A stretch of DNA of 64,000 bases from Alnus glutinosa (lineage: Eukaryota > Streptophyta > Magnoliopsida > Fagales > Betulaceae), in assembly GCF_958979055.1 (NCBI RefSeq), contig NC_084894.1, forward strand, positions 19,685,616 through 19,749,615. Reading direction: 5' to 3'. The notes under the pieces are model-generated. The model made no database searches, was not told where the DNA came from, and saw only the letters and a program-made list of their open reading frames with translations. This document shows positions 35,891 through 48,353 of this stretch, one piece after another (the stretch's first letter is position 1; the number at the start of each line of letters is the position of its first letter). The position numbers and the translations under genes were made by a program.

Positions 35891-38117
35891 ACCGACTAGG
35901 TCACTTTCATGCGCTTCAGCATCAACGCGCTCCAGTCCGATTGTATCTTGGCTCCCGGTAGCATCTTGGGTTTCTGATAGAATTCTAGCAATTCCTAATT
36001 AGTAAGTCTTATGCATTAAGCTATTTGACACACTAATAAATCTAGCATTTCCAAATTAAAGTGATTATTAACGTACCAGAATATTCCTTGCTTTAGGAAG
36101 TGGTAAACTTTCTTCCAAGAGGCAATTATAAAATAGAGAAACCGAACAAGAGAAAGCAAAGGCTGCATATCTCTACGAGGAAAAGGCAGGCAAAACAGGT
36201 GATAAAAAGGTTGTCGAGGAAACTCAGCATCTATAATTTATGGATAATTGTACCATTGGTATATGTGGTATGCTATAATTATTTTTAAACCATAGAGAGT
36301 GAAAAATAATTATGACATACTACAGGGACCAATGATGCAATTATTCCAATAATTTAAGTGACCCAGCAAATTTTCTGCGGGACCATGCCCAACATAAAGC
36401 GGGGAAAAAAACTCATTACCTATGGGTTGTGCAAACATTAATTCACGTAGAGAGAGGTAAATGAATAGAGCCCGAATAGATTTGGTCTTGCGTTTGGCTT
36501 GGATTAGTTTAGTTTAGACTTGGTTTAATTGAATAGAACTTAAAACAAAAAATTCAAGCTTGATTCGGTTCAACTCGTATAAGCTCGTATTACTTTATAT
36601 TTTATTATTTAAAACTTTGTAATGAAAACATAATAAGTATTTTTTTAAAAAAAAAAAGTTATTCGTAAAGTAATGTATAAATTTAATTATTGTAAATGTG
36701 AGTCTAGATATAAATATGTATCTTTGTGTGTATACGAATGTGTGTGTCTATATATATATTATAAGATAAACATATAAAATTGAGTTTAAATTATTTAAGA
36801 TTTGAGTTAATTTATCTAATTACTCAAACAATAAATCTTAACCATAATTAAATAACTAATAAATTAGATTAATTTTTTTTTTAAAAAAATATATGTATTA
36901 AACAATCACGACATTTACTTTATATCAACAACTAAATTAATAAATAGTTCGTGAACAAGTTCGAGCTCGTTCAAAAAATAAATGAACAGAAACTTGAACA
37001 AATTATCTAACTCAATAATAAATTTGAGCTCGACTCGATTAGAGCTCTATCCCCAACATTGAAATAATTTCACATTAAAACAGAAAGGGGGCACGGAGAA
37101 AGCCCCAATCCTACGTAGCACACATGACTCCTCGGCTGAAAACAACACAGTTGGAAGAAATGATTTGATTCATATACAACACAATCACAACAACCACACA
37201 ACAACCCCTCACATGAGTGTGAGCCTCAGTGTGTGGGGTCCACCCTCATGTGAAGGGTTGTGTTGGTGTTGTAAATTTAACATTTTCCTTGGAAGAATCA
37301 CACACCTAACAATTTCTTCTAACTCATTTGAATGCAGTAATTGGTTTCCGATTGGGTTTATTCTCCATATATATAATTTTTTAAAAAGAAAAAAAATGTT
37401 TTTTTATTTTTTTAAAAAAAGTGTTTCTACATGGGTCGGTGAAGATTCCATGGGCAAAAAAAAGCATATACCAGCTGAAGAATTAAGGCAAAATGCAAAC
37501 GGACAGAATTCCAGCACTAGCTTTCTTATTGTAAAATTTTCGGTGAAGTATCTGGATGACGACAGTAGCCGTGATGGCATTTAGGTCATGCTCCCAATCA
37601 CCCATGGTTAGCAGGTGGCTCTCACAGCTGCCTCTGTCCAGCCCCTTTATATAAGGTGATCGCGAGCCACTCCCTTTATTTGAAGAAATGTTTCGATTTC
37701 TAAAAGTTTTATAAATTTTTGCTCTTCAAATGATGTTGTCACCGGATTGTGATACATTTTTTAAAATAATATTATATAAGATTGTAATACATTATTTGGA
37801 AAGCAAATTTTAGAGAAAACTTTTGAAAAGTCTTAACATTTCTCTTCTAAGTAGTTTTATTCCTTAAAATAAAAAAATTTTGAAAAAAAATATGCAAAAT
37901 ATGAACTACAGCAGCTTCCTCATTTTAGATGAGGATGCTTGGGAAGCTATAGTGCTTTCCAATGTATTGGGAAGTACTGTAGCTTTCCAACATATTATTT
38001 TTTTTTAAAAAAAAAACGTTTCCCTCTCCTCTCTCCTCTCTTCTTCACGCATCATTATTCCTCGATCTAAAAAAACAGCTCTCTCTCTCTCCTCTCTCAT
38101 TTTGTCCTCATTCCTCA
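35891..38117. other. Spacer; truncated retroelement edge and a small foldback
   Basis: No gene. The expected 3' LTR of the Tat-like element is absent, so it is cut at about 35980. At 37186-37275, CAACCCCTCACATGAG and CTCATGTGAAGGGTTG form an inverted pair (small MITE). 36540-37060 has scattered GAGCTCG motifs and is otherwise AT-rich. Confidence 0.5.
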
Positions 38118-38229
38118 ACCTCAAAGAAGATGCAGACAAGAGAGAGAGAGAAGAGTTTATGGAAGAAAGAAAAAAAAAAAAAAGATAGACAAAATAGGAA
38201 GAAGATGGAGACGAGAGGGAGAGAAGACG

Positions 38230-38261
<32 letters not shown>

Positions 38262-38520
38262 AAAGAAGAAAGAAGAGAGACAGACGAGAGGGAGAACAAG
38301 ACCAAAAAAAAAAAAAAAAAGAGAAAAAAGAAAGAAAGAAGAGAGACAGATGAGAGGGAGAAGAAGACGAAAAAAAAAAAAAATCTGAGAGAGAATCGGA
38401 AGAGAAAAAAAAAAAAAAAAGGTCTCAAAGAGAAAAAGAAAGAAGAAGAAGTGGAGGAGGAAAGTCTGCTATGAAATTAAAAAGAAAAAAAAAAGAAAAA
38501 GTAAAAGATAAAAAAAAATA
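38118..38520 (+). repeat. Purine-only tract with decayed tandem units
   Basis: About 400 bp are almost pure A/G on the plus strand. Three units contain GAGACAGACGAGAGGGAGAA or close variants, separated by runs of A. The Lys/Glu/Arg-rich ORFs and their Phe-rich antisense are consequences of this composition. Confidence 0.9.
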
Positions 38521-40689
38521 TTATTTTAATTTATAGGGAAAGATAAAATGAAGCTGTTGTGGGGTGTTTTTGTATAGGAAAAAAAAAGTGGTTTGGTTCT
38601 CTAAATTTTCTCTAAAATAGGAAAAATGGTTAGGAATCTGCTGCTAGTGCTCTAAGACAATCATGAGTCATACCCTATTGTGTTTGGCTTAGGTAGATTG
38701 TGCTCCTCATGTTTACTATCGCGAGAGCATTCTTAGAGCATTTTCGGTTAGTGGTGGAGCCAAAATTTTAGTTCATAAGGGTTAAAAATTAAAAAAAAAT
38801 TAAAATAATAAAAAAAAAGAATTATTGAAACATTAAAAAATATAACTTACGAAATTATATATTTCTGACAATTAAAATAACAAATTATTATATATATTTA
38901 CAAATAATTAATTTAAACTAGCAATCTTTGTTTGGGCTGTCCACCCATTTTGTGTTCTTTGTAATTTCTCCTTTTCCCCCTCTCTCATGGTGAATAGAAA
39001 AAATAATAATTTAAAAGCAATTGAAATATAAAGGCTTACATTTTTATTATTTACATACAAATTAAAAAATAAATCAATGTAAACATTTTGATTACATACT
39101 TAAGACTTTTCAAGAAAGAGAAATTGTCAACAAAAAATGACTAACATTTTGCTTTCTTTTTTTGTAGGCAAAACTTTTTACTGTACACCTTTAAAAAGAA
39201 AAAAGAAAAAAGAAAAAGGAAGCACGTGAATCGATGTACATTATAGAAATTGTTTCAAACTAGCAAATCTGCTGGGAGTTCTTTAGCAAATCTGAAATTG
39301 GCTATTATGAAGTTTAAGTTTTTTTTTTTTTTTTTTTCAATCCAGCAAATAAGACAGACTTACTATTTTTCTTATAGAATTAATAGTGAGCAGAGCCTAT
39401 TCACTATTAATTCTATAACTGATAAAATATTGAGAAAAACTAAAATTAAAAAAAATATGATATTTACGTATTCCACTCTCTCTCATCTACCTTTCATTAT
39501 AAAAGTGTATATAATAATGAATAACATGATTATTGAATACGAACGAAATATTGACAATTCTAGTGATATTGAATATGAACAAATCGATTAAACTCCCTAT
39601 GTACAAATTTCTTACTAGCATACCCCTAAATTTCTAGAGTTCATTGAAAAGCATTTGAACATTAAAAACGGTCAAACTCATTCCCAACTGCAATTCGACC
39701 TTATAAAGCACATATGACAATTGCATGGTCAATCTTAAGAAATATTAGTCTTATTGTATGTTTCTAGTTGCTTTGTTTTCCTTTTTGCATTTTATTATTA
39801 TTTTTTTTTGCTTTTTTATTTTTTTTTTTAAAAAAATGATCAATATATTGCCTTGTTTTTAGTTGTTTTGCTTTCATAAATTGTGTAATTTTACTAGAAT
39901 ATTGAACTGGTACAACATTCGTATGGTGTAGCTCAAAAAATTCATTGAGCGTTGACAAAAATATAATTAAAAAAATATGAGAAATAATATTTAATTGCAA
40001 GTAAATAGTAGAATAAAAAATCTATTAGAGAGAGTATAGGAAAAGTAGTAGCTAAAGTCGAGAGTTGTACTTTTTCAATATCTATTTTAGCTATTATTGT
40101 TGAAGATGCTTAGCCTTATCAAATTTTACTAGTCAAAATAGTTAAAAATCAATTTTATCTATTTTAGCCATTCATGTTTTTTAAAGCACTCCTAGTAGCC
40201 TCACTATTCTAGCTATCCACTATCACTATTATATTTAAATAATATTTTTTAAAATAAAGGTGGTGTGTGATGCATGAGAGAGAAAGAAAAAAATAAAAAA
40301 TAATAATAAAAAGAAAAGAAAAGGAAAAAGAAAGAGATAAAGTTTTAATAGTTTTTTTACAATAGTGAGCACTGTTCACTCACCATTTGGTGAGGCTACT
40401 GAGAGTCTTTTTGGACAATTTCAATAAAATTTTTGGTGAGGCAACTAGAAATGCTCTGAATAGGTTGGGTAATCTAGTTCAACCACTTTTTTATTTTATT
40501 TTTTTAAAAAAAAAAAAAAAAAATTACTTGAAGGCTATAATTGTATTTTCATAACAATTTCTCTTATTTATTTGACGAGATGTTAGCATATGTCTTGAAT
40601 TTAGAATGAGCCTAAATTCATGTCTCAAATCTATCAAATTTCTGAATATTTTGAGATAAAGTTTGCAAGGATGAAAGAAAAGGCAAATG
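38521..40689. other. AT-rich spacer
   Basis: Short ORFs only. 38755 has a GTGGTGGAGCCAAAATTT start like the end of a hAT-type element. Nothing else is recognised. Confidence 0.5.
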
Positions 40690-40819
40690 GTATAACACCC
40701 AAATTGCTATACCATTCAAGTTGGAGTGATTGAGCGTTGCAACAAGCAAGCGTTTAACAGGCTCATTGGGTAGAAAGTAGTTAATTAAGATCTTCGCTTA
40801 ATTAAAGCATTGTAAAACA

Positions 40820-41003
40820 ATAGTAATGCTATAAAGAAAGACTCATGTCCTTTTTGAGTTTTCTCAAAATTAATCTGACTTTTAAAATTATCATTAGATC
40901 AAAATTCAATAATGATCTATCACACATCTTATGATAATTTTAAAAACCACATCAATTTTAAGAAAATTCAAAGAAGACATGAGTTTTCCTTTGAGTATTA
41001 CTC
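40820..41003. mobile_element. GAGTAAT-type MITE, present in both blocks
   Basis: AGTAATGCTATAAAGAAAGA at the left pairs with GAGTATTACTC at the right; arms include GACTCATGTCC/GACATGAG and TTTTAAAATTATCATTA against its complement. Flanking 9-mers TGTAAAACA and TGTACAAAA agree at seven positions. Confidence 0.75.
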
Positions 41004-41845
41004 TGTACAAAATAAGGTTTATATTAGTATTTTCAAATGGGTGGCCAAAATTGACTCTCAAAGCTGTTACTATTAGTATTTTCCAAAGCTTTAATTGAAC
41101 ATCTAGAAGAGAAGTTTCAGTTATTAAGTCCTTGGATATTTTGAAATTTTTTGCGTTATTTGTGTAAATATTTAACCTTCAATACATCTAAAAAAAAAAA
41201 AAATCTTCAAAATCTTCATTTTACGAACTAGCTCAAAAATCCATCGTATCCATCAAAATCTTCACCATCCATGTAGGAAACCAGTTACAAGGTACACAAC
41301 AATTTCCTTAATTTTATTTCAATTACCACAAATTGTAATCAATTCATACAATTAATGTTGTAAGTCAAGAGGGTTAAATTAAACACTCTACATACAAAAA
41401 GAAGATAAGGGCCGGGATAAGGAGGATTAAACACAGCAAATGAGTTTCACTACTCTTATACAAGTTAAAATTAACATGCATATGACTTCTCAAACATTTT
41501 TATATTCCTCACATTTAACATATTCATTATCATCTAATTAAGATAACTTTTGGATTAACATAAACAAACCCGTCCAAAAAGGTAGAAGAAAGGGAGAGAG
41601 AAACAGATATATATATATATATATATAGATTGAAAATCATCTCAGTCCATCTGTAATATAAGAGTTATCATGGCTAAAATTCAACATAAAATCTAAGAAA
41701 CCGTTGCCTAATATCACCAAGTCACCAACAATCCTTTCTAAGCATATATCTTCGCAACATTAGCGGATACGACACATTTTGCTGTTCTTTTTCCAAAAGC
41801 AAAACAAAAGCACGGGGTAGAGAAGCGTCATCATACTCCTAATCA

Positions 41846-44084
41846 TCATCTTCTTCGGACATTACGTATAATGTTACGCTCATCCCAGATTGGACAGGAA
41901 CAGGTTGGTTTTCCCTTCTTCCACTCAGCACCACAAGTGTAGCAAAACTGATATCCACATCTGGAAAAAGTAACAGAGAATGGCTGATTTGTAGTGACAT
42001 TTTCTCTTGGGAAGTACAAAGACATGAACTTTGTAACAAAGATAAGGACAATAAATGAGAGAAAAATACCAAACAATATTCCACTCAATTTTGTGGTGGG
42101 GTTAGTAATTGGCCGGAAGGGAGAAGGGTAGATTCGAACTAAATAACGACCTCCGCTTCATAAGGCAAGGTTTCCGGCCAATTGAGCTACCCTTCGAGGT
42201 TACAAACACACATACATTTGCAACAATAAGAGCAAGAAAAAGTCAAATTGGAAGGAGGAATATAAGAAGTACCTGCAAGTGATGTGGTAGCAACCTTCGG
42301 CTAGTTCAACCATGTGGCTGCACTTCACACATTGGGGCCAACGTTTCGCCTTTGCAAGAGACTTGAGCTTTGCATCTTCTGATTGGGAATAAGGATTTGA
42401 TCTTTTGTAATCATTGCAGGTCATTTCATAATGCCAAGGGACTTTGCAATTGATACAGAAATAGTAATCACATTTCATGCATCTTCTGACTCCTCCTTTG
42501 TCAGCAGCAATATATGCGGTCTTACTCTTAGTATATTTGAAAACCTCACTTTTCGACATTAGTGCTGAGCACCTGGGACGTGGGCAATAAACTTTCTCTG
42601 TAATAGGAATAGAAGATTCCTTCATGCGTTGGCTCCAGACCTCAACCAATTTCGGTGCCAAGAATTTCCCACAGCTATCAATATTCACCTCCGACTTACA
42701 GCCTTCATGAGGGCACTTCGCCACCATCCCGTTAAGCACCTTGGCCTCCACATGCTGTTTCATACATGAAAAGCAAAACCTGTGCAGGCAACCATCAACT
42801 GAAAACATCTTCTCAACATCTGCATCTTCAAAGCAAATTACACATGTCTCCTTCAAACTCTTGCCATTGCTACTCAAGGTAATTTGAGAAATTATAGCAT
42901 CTCTTGCAGATTTAGATGCAAACTTAATATCGTTACGTGCCACAAGAGATGGGTTGCAACGAGTAAATTTTCTCTGAAGAAGAGCCACCTGATTGACTAA
43001 TGTCGCAATCTTGCTCTGTTCTGGTCGTGCTCTACCTGTAACCTGTATTCAGAAATACAATGTCGATCACCTCTATCAATATTGTCACTAAGCACAAGTT
43101 TTAAATTAGAGTGAAGATAACTAGAATAAATTCCAGAATCTAAGCAAAGATGAAAGGTTTAAACAAACAAACAAACAAATTTCTATATCATTATCATAAG
43201 CACTGTGTATGTGTCAAATTTCTCATTAACAATCAAAACAAACAAACATTTCCGTAATCTTATTAATTTATAGGCTAAAAGAAGTAAATTACGAAACATT
43301 TAACAATGTAAAAATAAAGGTAATACTATTGACTCACATATTGGTAAATCACATAGTCATCACAGAAGAAGGTGAGCCTTTTCAAATTCAAGCTGAGAGC
43401 TTTATTAAGCCCTTCAATCAGAGCCTCCAGCTCAGCAACTTCATTGGTCACGACTTGACCATCCACGAACGCCTCCAGATTCTTCCTCACCTCCAACATC
43501 AGACTGTCCCTTGAATCGCAAATCGCGACCCCAGCTCCGGCCACGATGACCTTCATATCCCTAATCCTCTCTTCGCTCACCAACCCCTTTGAGTATAACC
43601 TGAAATACTCTGTGTCAACCAAAGCGGTCGACGATGACGAAGGGTCCATACGGTACGAACGGTGGTAATTGTCCCCGTCTTCTTCCCATTCCTCTTCGGG
43701 GATGTTGAGGATATCGCCCGCAAGCTTCCGATCGTGGATCCGACGGTCCATATCCTCCCGCATTTTCCTCATCTCCGCCTCACTTAGCTCGCTGTCCTCG
43801 AGCTCCTGCACGAACCTCTCCGCGTCTTGCAGCATAAGCGTCGCGGCGACGTCTAAAACGTCGTCATTGGAAGATGAAACAGCGTCGTTGGGCTGAAATG
43901 GTAGCGGTGGGGATGAACAGCGTGAGCTTGAAGGTTGGAGAGCAAGGGAGGCGCTCATGGCTTCTTGCATTTGGAGGTGATAGGCCAGGTTGAGGTCAGA
44001 GTCTAGGGTTTTCGCCTTCATGAGCACTTCGCGTTGCTCGGAGAGCGCGGCGTTGAGGTCGTCCCTTACTGTACTCTTGGCCAT
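41846..44084 (-). CDS. RBR E3 ubiquitin ligase with RNase H-like N-terminal domain
   Basis: Exons on the minus strand: 44084-43338, 43042-42273, 41960-41846; GT-AG introns; 543 residues. Residues 1-150 are acidic and Ser-rich. About 161-265 is the RNase H-like fold found in plant RSL1-type proteins (FRLYSKGLVSEE, GAGVAICDSRDSL). RING1 spans 316-364 (C316, C319, C334, H336, C339, C342, C359, C364), IBR about 402-458, and RING2 starts at C487/C490 with the catalytic Cys at 500 (EGCYHITC), ending CGYQFCYTCGAEW. RBR ligases accept ubiquitin from an E2 onto the RING2 Cys before passing it to a substrate. All zinc ligands and the catalytic Cys are present, so it should be active. The substrate is unknown. 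The start ATG is in GAACCCATGGCC context. Confidence 0.93.
42100..42200 (-). mobile_element. tRNA-like SINE fragment in RBR intron 2
   Basis: The minus strand reads GGGTAGCTCAATTGGCCGG (A box) and, about 45 bp on, GTTCGAATCTACCC (B box). It lies within the intron 42272-41961. The gene copy at 62.5-63.8 kb has the same insert in its matching intron, so it predates the duplication. It is not a functional tRNA gene: the arms do not close. Confidence 0.65.
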
Positions 44085-44399
44085 GGGTTCTTTGTTCTGA
44101 ACTTTCTTTCACTTCTCTCGCTTAGAGTGTCGAGGGTTTTTCTCTCTGTTTTGGTTTTCAGAGATCGAGAACAAATTGCAAGGGAAACGAAAGGAGTAGC
44201 TTGCTAAACAAGGAAGTGAAAATTGTCAGAATATCAGATATCGTGATATTTAACGACGTTGGGGGCATTAAAATGGGTCCCACGTAAGCAATCACGTTCA
44301 AATAAGCTGCTAAATGGATTTATCAAAATTTCGTTTTATGAGGAGTAGTGGAGTACAAATCCCAAGTTTTACGGCACCTCAGCCAAATTCAGGGGATTT

Positions 44400-44820
44400 G
44401 ATTTAAGAAATTTGTTATAATTGAGAAATAATTTTTGTATAATTTTTTTTTAAAATTAATTATTGGATATGTTTTTACGCATGTGGGTCATATATACTCT
44501 AGTTTATTTTTAAAAAGATTGTTAGAGTTGTACAACAGTTAAACAGCAAACATTATTCATTGTAATTATTGTTATCTCATATAAATCAGATTTTAAGGTA
44601 ATTAAATTTGATTAATTTGATTATAATCAGATTTGATTCATGTATTGTGAATTAATCAATGAATAAAAGCAATATGTAACTCTTTGAACTTTTTTCTATA
44701 GATGTTGGTTATAAACCGAACCACGTAAAATTCATTGTGTTCTTATTTTATTATTCCGCTATTTTACTTGTCTTTATTTTCCATTCGATTTTGTTTTCTT
44801 TCATGGTATCAAAGCTATAA
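44400..44820 (+). mobile_element. Copia LTR 3' part with primer-binding site
   Basis: Sequence around 44640-44740 (GTATTGTGAATTAATCAATG, then TTTCTATAGATG) is shared with 53415-53500. It ends TTTCTTTCA directly before TGGTATCAAAGCT (44804-44816), a site complementary to initiator tRNA-Met as used by copia elements. The internal region is lost after about 44820. The left boundary is approximate. Confidence 0.65.
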
Positions 44821-44861
44821 GCAGGGGCGGAGCCACCTTGGGGCTTGGGGGGGCCTAGCCG

Positions 44862-44902
<41 letters not shown>

Positions 44903-45141
44903 CTCTTTTGATAGCTTTTCAAATTTCTTATGTATTTTTAGCTGAAATTTTAGTCGTTGTACATTGAAATGTGCTTATATATAATTGAGATTTGTAATCA
45001 GATATCTGCTGAGTTTCTCTACTGCATCTAAAAGCTAGATAGTTTATTCCTCTCATGCGATGAATTTATGTTCTATCCAAAGCTCACTCAAGGTAAAATT
45101 CTTTTATCACTAGTTTTTAACACTGAAAATTCTGTTAAGAG

Positions 45142-45172
<31 letters not shown>

Positions 45173-45779
45173 TTACCTAGATGGTCAAATTGAACAACTC
45201 GCTAGTTGAACCTATAACCCATAAATTTTAGCATTCTTTTTAGGTTACAACATCAAGTATATAAATTAAAAAAATTTCTCAAAAAATATTGATATAAAAA
45301 AGATCGACTGCTAAATGTGCTATTAAACTGTTCTTACACTGGTCCCTATAGAAAGAGTCAGTAATCAAATCGTTACAGAAAGAGACGATCACTAACGGAC
45401 TAAGTAAAAAAAAAAAGTGTTGTGACTTAGGGGGAGTGTATCAGATGAAGGTAACTAGGCCCTAGTAAGATAAGGTTTGATTTTTGACTAATTAAACAAT
45501 AAATTTTCTATTTTTATAAAATTCAGTTGTTTTAAACCTTATCAGTGAACATGTTGCCTTATTAAGAAAGCTTTCACACACGACACGCATAATATGAGTT
45601 GAGTAAATTGATTAAAATTTCATATCTACAGAGAATTTTTTAACTCATAAATTACTTGACTCAATTATATGTTTGCATATTTTTGATTTACTATTTGATT
45701 GATTTACTATTTGACTGATTTACCAGTTCTAGATACATGCGTGTTTTGGAGTTAAACATTAAGGATTTTTTTTTTCCTC
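44821..45779. other. Spacer with hAT-like end, poly(T) and (ATT)n
   Basis: CAGGGGCGGAGCCACCTTGG at 44823 is typical of the end of a plant hAT-type element; its partner end is not found. A poly(T) run (about 44864-44902) and (ATT)n at 45146-45173 follow. No gene. Confidence 0.5.
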
Positions 45780-48245
45780 CTATTTTCAGAGTGGAAATAA
45801 CTTCTATTCGGTGGTGGCAAAATCCACCACCTTTTTGCCCACCAATAGCAAGCTGACAAATCAGCATGAAACAAAAAAACACAAACATGTAAGTGTAGGC
45901 AAAAACACCGGATCATTGTACTCCACTAGTAGAAACAAAAATTGGAAGAAAAAGAAAACGAAAATCTACCTAAACTAGTAGAAAAATAAAATCAATTCAA
46001 ACAAAAATCAATTTCCACAAAAAAACAATTCCCCGGCAACGGCGCCAAAAACTTGATGTGCAAATTTTAATACTCGCAAGCGCACGAATCGTTTGCAATA
46101 TAGTGTATGTGCAAGTGCGAGATCGTATCCACAGGGAATTGCGTTGCAAAAATTAATTTCTATTTAAATTAATTCTATTTTAACCTAGTTCCGAATTTGG
46201 TGAATAATAGAAAAATAAAATTAAATAAAGGGAAAAGAAAAGAGAAATGTACTAAGGTTTTAGAATCTACACCCACCAAATCACAGCAACACATTCTCAT
46301 GTTCGTTAATACACATCCGAAGTTCTCACCGTAAAAATCTTATGAATGTTCTACTATGCTTCAAAAATTAATTAAATCATTCAATGAATCCGTTCTTTGC
46401 ACAAATCACAAAAGATATCCGGTTTAAACCAAATCATCAAATGTATCCGTAGAACGAAACACAATGAATATCCAATGTTTTGACAAGTTAAAAATTCAAG
46501 CAATCAATTAAATGAGACTATTCTCAAATCATCACTTGTATCCGGAAATCACAAGAGATACCCAAGTATTCATCTCAACAATTGAAAAGAAGTAGAATAT
46601 TGGAAATATTAAATCTAATTAAATCGGATGGTATACACTCACATAAAAATATAATTGCTCTTCAAAAGTGAGGTTTCATCCTCAACCTTAGTTGAAAAAT
46701 TAGCTACTCATGGATAAAAATAACTACAACTTAAAACATTAAATTAAAAGCATAAAAATCAAAGAGTTACAAAAGGAAAGAAATAAGCTACAAGAAGGAG
46801 AGAAGCAAGAGGCTCACGCCTCTACTCCCCCTCCTCTTCTTTTCTTCCTAGAGCAAGCATTATATTTATAGACTAAAAGCTAGAGTTGAGATTCGGTGTT
46901 CTGCTAGGCTTGGAGATGAACGTGTGCTGCATCTCAATTGGGACAGAAATTCTGTCCAAAACCTCCTGCCCATGCTGCTGTACTGCTGTGATTCCCCTGC
47001 AGAGGAGCATGCTCAGTTTTGGAAAGAATAAAATATGGAGAAGCCATGAAGATTCGGTGCTGTCCATGCTGCCTTTTTCTGAGAGAAGACCCGTGTATCT
47101 TCAGTGCTCCTACGCCCATGTTGCTGCCAGGTATGGAGAAGTGCTGTCCAGTAGGTTGGAGATGGTGCAGGTGGACATGTGCTGGTCTTTGGGAGTTGCT
47201 GGACGTGCTGCCCTTGCGTGGAGGTGTGCTGCCCATGTGATCTTTGCAGGTGCTGCCGAGAATGGAAGGAAAGATGAGAAGAATGTGCTGCATTGTTTTG
47301 GCCGAGTAAGTGGAAGTGAGGAGAGATGATTATTTTATGTGGTTGAGTGGAAGGATGATGAGTGGTATTATTTTATGGGGTTTAGTGGAAGGATGATGAG
47401 TGCATGTGATGTTTGGCCGGTTGGATGGAAATGATGAGAGATGAGTTTAGTGGATGGAATGAGTGCATGTGCTGTCGCGAGCTTGGAGAAGATGTGTAAG
47501 GCTGCTACTCCTTCCTTGTTTGGGTGCTGCCAAATTTGCATGGGACAAAAAGAATTAATGCTCCAGATTTGCGCACATGGCCCACATGAAATCAGCGCTC
47601 CAGGTATGGAAATAATCCTCCAAATTGGTGCCGCAAATCCTGAAGTTGAATATGTGTCGGTGCCTTGCAAATTTGGAGAGAAATCGCATTCTGAAAATAT
47701 AATTCCGTTTCTTTGCAATTTCACGTAAAAGTCATCATTTTTTCTCGATCACCTACAAAACACCAAGACACCAAAACTAACAAAAAAATATTAGAAAATA
47801 ACAAAGCTAAAGGATTAACAAATGTAAATTAAGGGGTCAAATTATACACTATTTTGCACTCATCAACCCCGACCCAGACAACCAAACCGGCGTAGCCCAT
47901 GGAAGCCGCACCACCAAACCGGGGAGAGGGGAGAACGGCCGGCGAAAGGGAGAGATCCCGGAAGAAGAGGCTCAGTTCGGATCTGTGACCGGATCACTGT
48001 CGACGGTGTCGGGAGGTCGCGGGGAAGAGGATCTGGACCGGCGGACCGGCGGCGTTGGGCGGACGTGCAGTGAGATTTTTTTTTTTTTTTTGGAATGTTG
48101 GTACTGTTGGGAGAGGATTGCTTACTTCACCAAAATTTTCATTTTTTTGCATTTTTTTGCTTTTAGCTGATGTGTCAAATGGTAATTGGTGGGCATAAAA
48201 CCCCTCTTTTCTGCCACTGCCGGATAGAAGGGGCTCTCTTTTAGA
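45780..48245. mobile_element. TIR element split by an Athila-like insertion
   Basis: Left arm about 45785-45880 (ending TTGCCCACCAATAGCAAGCT, then GACAAATCAGC) and right arm about 48245-48150, inverted (TGCCCACCAATTACCA, GACACATCAGC), align over about 85 bp with gaps. Between them are the Athila-like piece (about 45890-47865) and a GC-rich stretch 47866-48075 unlike the surroundings. If correct, this is a non-autonomous element with captured GC-rich sequence that was later disrupted. Confidence 0.5.
46054..47865 (-). mobile_element. Athila-like 5' LTR with primer-binding site
   Basis: On the minus strand it runs from TGATGAGTGCAAAATAGTG to AATTTGCACATCA. It is followed at 46053-46030 by TTGGCGCCGTTGCCGGGG, the primer-binding site of Athila-type gypsy elements. 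It is about 530 bp longer than the solo LTR at 29886-31166, mostly from unrelated sequence at 46800-47740. Only about 150 bp of internal leader remain; the ORFs inside are chance. Confidence 0.85.
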
Positions 48246-48353
48246 GTTACTTTGTGAAGCGTCCGGATCTTTGTGGCCAGAGTCCGGACACGCGTGGCAT
48301 TGTTGTTTTGAACGACAGCCGTCCGGACAGATAAGTTGATCGTCCGGACGTGC
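48246..48353 (+). mobile_element. Short U3-like segment with GTCCGGAC motifs
   Basis: CGTCCGGATC, AGTCCGGACAC, CGTCCGGACAG and CGTCCGGACG occur within 110 bp, like the U3 of the SIRE-like LTR at 9230-9570. Without the solo LTR that follows, it would run straight into the TATA-containing segment at 50424. Confidence 0.6.

Larger units (their letters stand above)
40690..44300 (-). other. Duplicated block A (RBR gene and its 3' flank)
   Basis: From about 40690 rightward the sequence matches the block beginning at about 53535: the TTGGAGTGATTG start, a MITE, TTTCGGTTATTAAGTCCTTGG-type sequence, the CACAAATTGTAATCAATTCA stretch, the GGTAGAAGAAAGGGAG stretch and then the RBR gene. Block A lacks the later insertions of block B. 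Confidence 0.85.

Noticed and set aside
38130..38474. Lys/Glu/Arg-rich ORF of 114 codons and its Phe-rich antisense
   Set aside because: Both result from the purine-only tract; no domain and low complexity.
42100..42200. Possible tRNA gene
   Set aside because: A- and B-box-like motifs exist, but the acceptor and anticodon arms do not pair and the sequence is inside an intron; better explained as a SINE relic.
46886..47724. Overlapping ORFs of 60-147 codons on both strands
   Set aside because: All lie inside the Athila-like LTR and match nothing; open frames reflect low stop frequency.
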